From contig NZ_CP016448.1 of NCBI RefSeq assembly GCF_001713355.1, positions 372,001 through 436,000 on the forward strand: a stretch of 64,000 nucleotides of DNA. Direction: 5' to 3'. The notes under the pieces were generated by a model. That model did not search any database. It saw nothing but the letters and a program-made list of their open reading frames with translations, and was not told where the DNA came from. Source of the stretch: Methyloversatilis sp. RAC08. Lineage in GTDB: Bacteria; Pseudomonadota; Gammaproteobacteria; Burkholderiales; Rhodocyclaceae. Every line of letters begins with the position of its first letter. The stretch's first letter is position 1. This document shows, piece by piece, positions 57,515-64,000 of this stretch. The position numbers and the translations under genes are program-made.

Positions 57515-57538
57515 AGCGGAGGATGAAAGGCCGCGCCG

Positions 57539-58765
57539 TCAGGCGATGATGTCTACCTCGTGTCCCGAGTAGCCCGAAAGCACTGACCCCACTCCCGATG
57601 CACCCATGAAACGACTCAACACGTTCGCGTAAACAGACCTGAAATCGACTGTATGCCTCAGGGCACGGGCGTCTACCAGCTGATCGGTTCCGAGTCCGGG
57701 CCAACCGCTCCCCAGATGCAGTCCGCCTCGCACGTTCGGCCCCATCGCCAGCCACGCAGACGCGTCGCCATGATCGGTACCGAGGCTGCCGTTCTCGGCC
57801 GCAGTACGACCGAACTCGGTCGCTGTAAGTACCGTCACACGCGACGCAGTGCCGCCCAGATCCTGGAAGAAGGCGCCTATGGTCGACGAGAAATCGGTCA
57901 GCAACCGACCCATACGGCCCGACGCATCGTTTCCCTGATTGCTGTGCGTATCCCATCCTCCGCAATCGACCGTAATGATTTCGAGGCCTGACCTTGCCTT
58001 GATGAGCGCTGCGGCTTGCCGCATCTGCCTTCCGAAAACGCTGGACGGATAGATTGCCCCGCCCCCGGCGGCGGCCTGACCTATCGAGCGCAAGGACTCC
58101 AACTCGGGCACGAGATTCGAGCCAACTGTCTTCAAGGCGCTTCCGTTCGGATTCCGGCTTTCTGCTGGCCACGCATAGGTCTCCTGGATCAGATTGGAAA
58201 GCAGCGTCTGATCGGTAGCAGCCGATGCGAGATTCAGCCCGGATATGTCCTGATACGCAGACGCGGGAGATGGAAGGCCCATCAGGCTCAAAGGCGGCTT
58301 CACACCGAAACTCAGCGCGCGTGATGAATCGCCGGCACCGAACGCCTGAATGTATCTCGCCAGCCAACCATTGACGACTGCGGGGGTCGTGGCAGATTCA
58401 ATGACGTCCTGGCCTGAGAAATGCGAACGCGACGAGTTCGAATAGTGAACAGCAGGCAGGACTGCAACCCACCCTTCCTGATACAGACGCCACAGGTCAG
58501 TCATCGCAGAGTGAAAGCCGAAGAACCCATCGAGGTCCAATGCTGCGCTACTGCCCCCCGTAGCGGGTGCGGGCACGGCAATCGTCGGACGGAGCGCGTA
58601 ATAGCTGTCGTCACCATGCGGAACAACGACATTCAAGCCATCCCATCCACCGCGCATGAAAACAAGGACCAGCACCCTGTCGCTCGCGGCATGCGCAAGC
58701 GGCATTCCGCTTCCGCAAGCGATGGCCCCAAGACCCAGGGCACGAAGAAATTCACGTCGTTTCAT
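57539..58765 (-). CDS. DUF1501 Tat-exported protein
   Basis: A 408-residue protein from the ATG at 58765, with AGGGA upstream. It starts MKRREFLRALGLGAIACGSG, a twin-arginine signal. The body has VLVFMRGGWDGLNVVVPHGD, VDCGGWDTHSNQG, TATEFGRTAAENGSLGTDHG and similar metal-site motifs. These place DUF1501 in the alkaline-phosphatase/sulfatase superfamily. It is nearly always encoded next to a DUF1800 gene, as here (34 bp downstream of it). The substrate is unknown. Confidence 0.93.
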   Translation of the reverse strand: MKRREFLRALGLGAIACGSGMPLAHAASDRVLVLVFMRGGWDGLNVVVPHGDDSYYALRPTIAVPAPATGGSSAALDLDGFFGFHSAMTDLWRLYQEGWVAVLPAVHYSNSSRSHFSGQDVIESATTPAVVNGWLARYIQAFGAGDSSRALSFGVKPPLSLMGLPSPASAYQDISGLNLASAATDQTLLSNLIQETYAWPAESRNPNGSALKTVGSNLVPELESLRSIGQAAAGGGAIYPSSVFGRQMRQAAALIKARSGLEIITVDCGGWDTHSNQGNDASGRMGRLLTDFSSTIGAFFQDLGGTASRVTVLTATEFGRTAAENGSLGTDHGDASAWLAMGPNVRGGLHLGSGWPGLGTDQLVDARALRHTVDFRSVYANVLSRFMGASGVGSVLSGYSGHEVDIIA

Positions 58766-58799
58766 TGCATCGTCCCTGAGGAAATAGATTCGATTGGCG

Positions 58800-61700
58800 T
58801 CATTGGTACTGATAATCAGGAAGCAGCAGCAGCGCCTTGGCAAGACGCCGCAGGCGGACCTCGCGATCCGGGGCGCTCGGAAGCCAGGGGTAAAGCCCCC
58901 CCTCCGTCAAGATGTTCATTGCGACATCCATGTGGCGTTTCACGAAAGTCGGGCCCAGCAGGCGTTCCAGCAACCTGCCGCACACGCCTTCCGCAGTATC
59001 GAATCCCTCGTCGTTCATCAGGCCCGAAAGGTTGAACTGGACCTGCGCCCCGGCAGGCGCGTAAGCCAGCAGTCGATCGGCAAAACGCGCGCGTGAATGC
59101 AGCATGCTGCTGCTGAGCCATGCGGATCCGAGATCGCTGTAACCAGTCGGCACGGGATTGAGGAACAGGGGCATTCCCTGACGCTGCAGTTCGATCGGGA
59201 TGTCGTCTCCGACATTTTCGCCGCCAAGTTGCCGGACCGAACCGAGTACGAACTCCAGAGGCGTCTTCAGCTTCGCCCGCACATGGCTGTCCCCTCGAAA
59301 CGCCGAGGAAGAAAGAATCACCATCAGCACCTGTCTGATCTGATCCGGCGCGTTCTGCTGACTGATGAACGTCTGCGCGCAGCTCGTCACGAGAGCATCG
59401 ACAGGCACATCCGACACAAAGTACGTCACCAGCTTCCTGCAGATGAAGCGTGCAGTCGAGGGATGTGACGCCACGATGTCCAGGACTCTCTCGCCATCCG
59501 CCTGTCCGCCTCCGGCAGGGATCACTACTCCGAGAACGTTCTTGGCTCCGACATCGTGGCCCGCTGCATCGAAAGCGAACTGGCCATCGACCACCGTCCA
59601 GCCAGTCATCGCGCGGGCCACTTCCGCCACATCGCGCTCGGTGTATCCGCCATCGACGCCCATCGTGTGCAATTCCATGAGTTCTCTGGCGTAGTTCTCA
59701 TTGGGGCGCCCCATCCGATTGTGCCGACCATCCAGCGTGTAGAGCATCGCAGGACTTTTGGCACTCGCAGCAAGCAGATCACGGAATCGACCCACAGCCA
59801 ATGTCCGGAAAGCATTGTTCTCGTTCTGCTCGAACAGACTGTTGTGATGCGAATTGAAGAGGGTATTGAAGTGGTTGTCCCAGAACCAGGTCATCACTTC
59901 CCGCAAGGCACGATCACTGTATGCAGCCTGCCTTAGGGCACCGGTCGCGATATTGACGCTGCTGCCGAAGCTCTCTGCTCTCGATACCCAGCCATCATCA
60001 GCCACTTCATCTGGAACAAGTTGCGCGGAAAGCCAGGCATCGACACCCATGCCGCCAGGACTTGCAGCCAGATAGGCGTCCGGTGAAGGGCCGAACGAGG
60101 TTCGCTGCAGGACATGCCAGACGCGGCTGAACGTGGCCACCGGGGTCAGGGACAAGGTCTGACTGCTTTCGTTGCCTCCGCCATCACGTGCGACGAGCGC
60201 AACGGAGACACCGCCAGCCAGTAGGGCTTCGGGGGCAACCACCACACTCCAGCGGCCCGTGCGCTGCGCCACCTCAACCAACTTGGACACACCGACCATG
60301 CCGCCGCCACTCACTTCAGCAGTCAGTTCGACACCGAGCGTGTCGTCAATGACCGCTCCGCTGACCACGAACCCCCCAGTCGGAACCTGAGTTCCGCTCT
60401 GCCGTGAGTTGACCCTGATTGTCGGTGGCGTGACGTCTTTGATGAGCGCGAGCGACAAGGTCGCTGTCGCCTCATTCCAAGACTTGTCTACCGCAGTCAT
60501 CGCGATAGTCACGGTTCCTGGCGAACTGACCGGAAGCGCACCCGTTTCAACAAACCACGTCTTGCTCGATGGACGCCAAGTAGCCGACTTGTCTATCGTC
60601 GCGCCGGATGGGAGGGAAAGCTTGAGTCGGACTTCCCGAATCGACACGTTGTCATCGGCTACACCACTGATGCGGAATCCGTTGAAGGCAATGCGCGAAT
60701 CGGTCACCGGATCCATGATCTCGATACTCGGTAGCGTACGGTCCAGATCTTCGTCTTCGCCCTGAATCATCGCGAAACGATACGCGCCCCGTGACGCCAG
60801 CACATCGCTGAAATGATCCTGCCCGTCGGCGAATGGATTGGTGGCACGCATCACATATTCGCGCCCCTGTCCCAAACCCTCGAAATCGAAACGTATCAAG
60901 CCAGTACCATCGGAAATGCCCTGTTTCGCAACCTTCAGCGCGCCATCCGGCAATTTCTCGAATGCAATAACGGTGACCGACGACAGCACGGTACCCCTTG
61001 CACCATCGATGAGAGTGACCGGAACCGAACCCACGCGGAAGCCATAGCCACGTGGTTCAGTCAGCAGATCACTTTCGACCCACACGCCAAAGGGCTGAGT
61101 CTTGAGGACATAGTTTCGCCCGCTGCCAAGACCGTCGAGATCGAAGCTGGCGCCGCCCTGGGCATCTGTCAGACGCTTGGCCCGCCAGACGTCGCCCCCA
61201 GCAGTCCTTTCGTAAGCGTGAAGCTCGACGTTCGCGACGCCAGCCTCGGTCATGTGATCGATAAGCTTGACCGTGAGCGCCCCTTGAGCGAGCTTGAACT
61301 GATAACTCCCAGCGGCGCTGTAGGTCGCACTTGTCTTGGTCGCGCCATCGAGCGGACTGACCGCCCTGAGTGCGAATTTCCGGCTGCCGAGCCGATCGGG
61401 GTCCAGACGCACCCGTCCTTCACCGTCCGTCCGGAACGCCCCTTCTCCCTTGAAGCTTCCGTCTGCCAGCACCTCCTGCAGCGACACATCCTTCCAAGCA
61501 AGCGGCAGCCCGTTACGGGCGTCGATCAACTGAACCTGCAGCGCCCCGACCTTGATCACCTTCGATCCGGCCGATGAGATCTCTGCGCTCTGAACGGCCT
61601 GCAGATACGGCTTTGTCGTCAAGACGTAACGGCGGCCCTCGGCAAGGCCATCGAGATCGAATTTCACCTCGCCAGCGGTATCCGTAGTTCGCGTCAGGCG

Positions 61701-64000
61701 AAGGACTTGAGTAGCGCCTGTCTTTTCCCAAACCTCAACATTCTTGCCGGAAATCGCTGCTCCACTGACCGAATCCTGAACGCGCACAACCACCGAATCG
61801 TTACCGAGTACAAAGCGATACGGCCCCTTGCCACGATAGATGTCGCTGATTTTTTCGCGACCATCCGTCGGGCTGGTTGCCGTCAAGACATAAGGCACCG
61901 TTCCAACGTTGGGTGGGTCGAGCTTCGCCCAGCCCTGAGCATCAGTGCGTCCTGCCATCACCCATACATGCGCACCGTCCGGCGACCAGCGTTTGAGCGT
62001 CACCGCCTGATCCGCGCGTCCTTGCCCGGTCTGTCCATCGATTACCTGGACCTGCAGTGCGCCCACCCGGAAACCGAGACCGCGCGGTTCCGTGATCAGT
62101 TCGCTTTCGACCCAGGCGCCGAAGGGTTGCGTCTTGACTACATAGTTGCGTCCTTCACCGAGCCCATCGAGATCGAAACTAGCCGTGCCTTCGCCTTCGG
62201 TCGCGCGCTTGACACGCCAGACATCACCCGCAGGAGTCCGCTCAAACACATTCAGTTCGACATTCGGCATGCCCGCATCGGTTACGTGATTGATCAGTTT
62301 GACCGTGAGCGCACTCGCAGCCAGCCTGAACTGATGGCTTCCCACAGCGCTGTAGGTTTGACTGGTCTTCGTCGTCCCGTCTATCGGACTTGTGGTGCGA
62401 AGGACATATCTGCGACTGCCCAGCCCTTCCGGATTCAGCCGGACGCGCCCCTCCACGTCAGCGGAGAACGTACCTGCCGACCTGAGGGCGCCATCGCTCA
62501 CTACCTCAAGCAGTGACACCGATCGCAGCGAAAGGCCTTTGCCACTCCTTGCGTCGATCAACTGCACCTGCAGGGTGCCGGCATTCAGCAGTTGCGCTCC
62601 GGCAGCATTGATCACTGCGCTCTGAACCGTCTGAAGATAGGGCTGCGTCCTCAGAAAATACTTACGGCCTGACGCAAGGCCATCCACATCAAAGCTGGCC
62701 TGACCTGATTCACTGGTCGTACGCTTCAGCCGGAGGACTGGTGCGTTGTCTGTCACTTCCCAAATCTCGACAAGCTTCCCTGCAATGCCCGCACCGGTCA
62801 CCGCATCGCGAAGTTGCGCAACGATCGGTGCATTGCCCATCACGAATCGATGCGGGCCCTTGCTCCGATAGACATCGCTGATCTTCTCCACGCCATCGGT
62901 GGGGCTGGTCGCTGTAAAGACATAGGGCACGGTTCCGACATTGGGTGGGTCGAGCTTGATCCAGCCCGACGCGTCGGTCTTGCCCCCCATGACCCAGGTG
63001 TGGGCGCCGTCGGGCGACCATTTCTTGAGGCCGACCTGCTGCCCCGCCCTGCCCTGCCCGGTCACGCCGTCCACCACCTGTGCCTGCAGTGTCCCGACCC
63101 GAAAGCCGAAATTTCGCGGCGCCGTGAGCAACTCGCTCTCGACCCAGAAGCCGAAGGGTTGCACCTTCAGAACATAGTTGCGACCGCCGCCTAGCCCGTC
63201 AAGATCGAAGCTGGCATTTCCCTGAGCGTCGGTCGTTTTTTTTGCGCGCCATGTATCGCCAGTGGCAGAACGCTCGTAGGCGTGCAATTCGAGCCCTGCA
63301 AGCCCCGCGTCGGTTACATGATCGATAAGGCGCACGGTAACGGCACCCTGAGCGACCATGAATCGATAGCTGCCGGGGGAACTGTAGGCTTCGCTCGTCT
63401 TGCTGACGCCGTCAACCGGGCTCACCGCGCGAATCGCATAACTGCGGCTACCGAAACCGGCAGGATCCAGCCTTACCCGTCCTTCGCCGTCGGTGCGGAA
63501 GACACCTGCACCCTGATGGCTTCCGTCCGGCAAACGCTCCTGCAGCGATACGTCCTTCCAGGCAAAGGGCAAATTGTTTCGTGCATCAACCACCTGAACC
63601 TGCAAGGCGCCTGCAACGAGCTTTTTCACCCCGGCGGACGCGATTTCCGCTTGCACCTGCTGAAGATAGGGTTGGGACTTGGCGACATAGCGCCGACCGG
63701 ACAGAAGCCCATCGAGATCAAGCCTTACATGGCCGCTGCCGTCGGTCGTGCGCCTGATGACGAATTCGGACGTCGATCGATCCCATACCTCAACTACTTT
63801 TCCTGTCAGCGCCGAACCGCTGAGCGAATCCGCCATTTCAATCACGACCGGATCATTGCCAAGCACAAACCTGTGCGGCCCTTTGGTCAAAAGGATCTCG
63901 CTGACCTTTTCATAGCCAACCGTCGGACTGGTCGCCGTTACGATGTAGCGCTCCGTACCCACACCTGGCGGATCAATCTTCACCCAGCCCTGCGCATCGC
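58800..64000 (-). CDS. Giant DUF1800 protein with tandem beta-sandwich supermodules (5' end outside window)
   Basis: At least 1,733 residues; the N-terminus is missing. The C-terminal 450 residues are DUF1800 (WHVLQRTSFGPSPDAYLA, TWFWDNHFNTLFNSHHNSLF, NRMGRPNENYARELMELHTM, AEVARAMTGWTVVDGQF). Before it come about three Ig-like domains (DVTPPTIRVNSRQSGTQVP). The rest is a tandem array of roughly 85-residue beta-rich repeats arranged in a four-part supermodule of about 343 residues. The supermodule recurs almost three times. The first repeat of each contains DPPNVGTVPYV and the fourth SFDLDGLGxGRNYVxKTQPF-type sequence. The protein is presumably exported; no enzymatic role is assigned. Confidence 0.88.
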   Translation of the reverse strand, partial: DAQGWVKIDPPGVGTERYIVTATSPTVGYEKVSEILLTKGPHRFVLGNDPVVIEMADSLSGSALTGKVVEVWDRSTSEFVIRRTTDGSGHVRLDLDGLLSGRRYVAKSQPYLQQVQAEIASAGVKKLVAGALQVQVVDARNNLPFAWKDVSLQERLPDGSHQGAGVFRTDGEGRVRLDPAGFGSRSYAIRAVSPVDGVSKTSEAYSSPGSYRFMVAQGAVTVRLIDHVTDAGLAGLELHAYERSATGDTWRAKKTTDAQGNASFDLDGLGGGRNYVLKVQPFGFWVESELLTAPRNFGFRVGTLQAQVVDGVTGQGRAGQQVGLKKWSPDGAHTWVMGGKTDASGWIKLDPPNVGTVPYVFTATSPTDGVEKISDVYRSKGPHRFVMGNAPIVAQLRDAVTGAGIAGKLVEIWEVTDNAPVLRLKRTTSESGQASFDVDGLASGRKYFLRTQPYLQTVQSAVINAAGAQLLNAGTLQVQLIDARSGKGLSLRSVSLLEVVSDGALRSAGTFSADVEGRVRLNPEGLGSRRYVLRTTSPIDGTTKTSQTYSAVGSHQFRLAASALTVKLINHVTDAGMPNVELNVFERTPAGDVWRVKRATEGEGTASFDLDGLGEGRNYVVKTQPFGAWVESELITEPRGLGFRVGALQVQVIDGQTGQGRADQAVTLKRWSPDGAHVWVMAGRTDAQGWAKLDPPNVGTVPYVLTATSPTDGREKISDIYRGKGPYRFVLGNDSVVVRVQDSVSGAAISGKNVEVWEKTGATQVLRLTRTTDTAGEVKFDLDGLAEGRRYVLTTKPYLQAVQSAEISSAGSKVIKVGALQVQLIDARNGLPLAWKDVSLQEVLADGSFKGEGAFRTDGEGRVRLDPDRLGSRKFALRAVSPLDGATKTSATYSAAGSYQFKLAQGALTVKLIDHMTEAGVANVELHAYERTAGGDVWRAKRLTDAQGGASFDLDGLGSGRNYVLKTQPFGVWVESDLLTEPRGYGFRVGSVPVTLIDGARGTVLSSVTVIAFEKLPDGALKVAKQGISDGTGLIRFDFEGLGQGREYVMRATNPFADGQDHFSDVLASRGAYRFAMIQGEDEDLDRTLPSIEIMDPVTDSRIAFNGFRISGVADDNVSIREVRLKLSLPSGATIDKSATWRPSSKTWFVETGALPVSSPGTVTIAMTAVDKSWNEATATLSLALIKDVTPPTIRVNSRQSGTQVPTGGFVVSGAVIDDTLGVELTAEVSGGGMVGVSKLVEVAQRTGRWSVVVAPEALLAGGVSVALVARDGGGNESSQTLSLTPVATFSRVWHVLQRTSFGPSPDAYLAASPGGMGVDAWLSAQLVPDEVADDGWVSRAESFGSSVNIATGALRQAAYSDRALREVMTWFWDNHFNTLFNSHHNSLFEQNENNAFRTLAVGRFRDLLAASAKSPAMLYTLDGRHNRMGRPNENYARELMELHTMGVDGGYTERDVAEVARAMTGWTVVDGQFAFDAAGHDVGAKNVLGVVIPAGGGQADGERVLDIVASHPSTARFICRKLVTYFVSDVPVDALVTSCAQTFISQQNAPDQIRQVLMVILSSSAFRGDSHVRAKLKTPLEFVLGSVRQLGGENVGDDIPIELQRQGMPLFLNPVPTGYSDLGSAWLSSSMLHSRARFADRLLAYAPAGAQVQFNLSGLMNDEGFDTAEGVCGRLLERLLGPTFVKRHMDVAMNILTEGGLYPWLPSAPDREVRLRRLAKALLLLPDYQYQ
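61060..64000 (-). repeat. Coding tandem repeat of about 1,030 bp (343-residue supermodule)
   Basis: The segment coding for KLDPPNVGTVPYV recurs at about 61,910 and 62,945 (and as KIDPPGVGTERYI at about 63,970), a period of 1,020-1,035 bp. Each period codes four different but related repeats: A with WSPDGAHxWVMxGxTDA, B with GKxVEIWExT, C with LGSRRYVLRTTSPIDG and D with GRNYVxKTQPFGxWVESEL. The copies are diverged at the DNA level, so this is an old duplication kept as protein. Confidence 0.85.

Overview
This is a GC-rich window (coding third positions are mostly G or C). The gene complement suggests a betaproteobacterium: a ppsR/ppsA pair, a bifunctional CysN/C, DUF1841, a DadA-like dehydrogenase and a sulP/usp pair. 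REP sequences of the type TGTGGGAGCGGCGGCCTCGCCGCGAT are scattered through the right half. A Rhodocyclales-type organism such as Methyloversatilis is a plausible guess, but only a guess. No rRNA or tRNA genes were seen.

Region 1 (1-2.1 kb): 3' end of a D-amino-acid dehydrogenase, a quinone-oxidoreductase-type enzyme and an unknown exported protein. Region 2 (2.1-32 kb) looks like an envelope and general stress island. It holds BON-domain proteins, CsbD, DUF883, DUF1328, glycine-zipper and other small lipoproteins, a ferric-reductase-like membrane flavoprotein and a PHB-depolymerase-type esterase. It also holds a DUF4398/OmpA pair, a KaiC-like ATPase with a GGDEF/kinase-like partner, a YihY-type membrane protein and a giant cyclic beta-1,2-glucan synthase. 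A ferritin-like protein, a PRC-barrel gene broken by a perfect palindrome, a Crp/Fnr regulator, a phosphoketolase/transaldolase operon and a transglutaminase-like protein complete it.

Region 3 (32-47 kb) mixes housekeeping genes with REP-derived repeats. The genes are sulP with a C-terminally truncated usp, yigZ, a hexose-6-phosphate mutarotase, DUF1841, ppsR/ppsA, a cold-shock gene and a BaiN/YhiN-type flavoprotein. About thirteen REP pairs (about 83 bp each, inverted half-sites) lie between genes in the 32-51 kb stretch. The window also carries the matching REP-associated tyrosine transposase (RAYT). An IS110-family element of 1,200 bp is inserted exactly inside one REP. Its 5' non-coding end holds two 7-nt guides that match the two halves of that REP around a CT core, so the programmable target loop of an IS110 bridge RNA can be read directly.

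Region 4 (47-57.5 kb): the dTDP-L-rhamnose operon rfbBDAC, then sulfate assimilation (cysD, cysNC; divergent cysQ and an SLC13 permease with two RCK_C domains). cysD is in frame with a long upstream helix-turn-helix ORF. Region 5 (57.5-64 kb): a Tat-exported DUF1501 protein paired with a giant DUF1800 protein. The N-terminal part of the latter is built from about 343-residue supermodules, each of four beta-sandwich-like repeats, and it runs off the window end.
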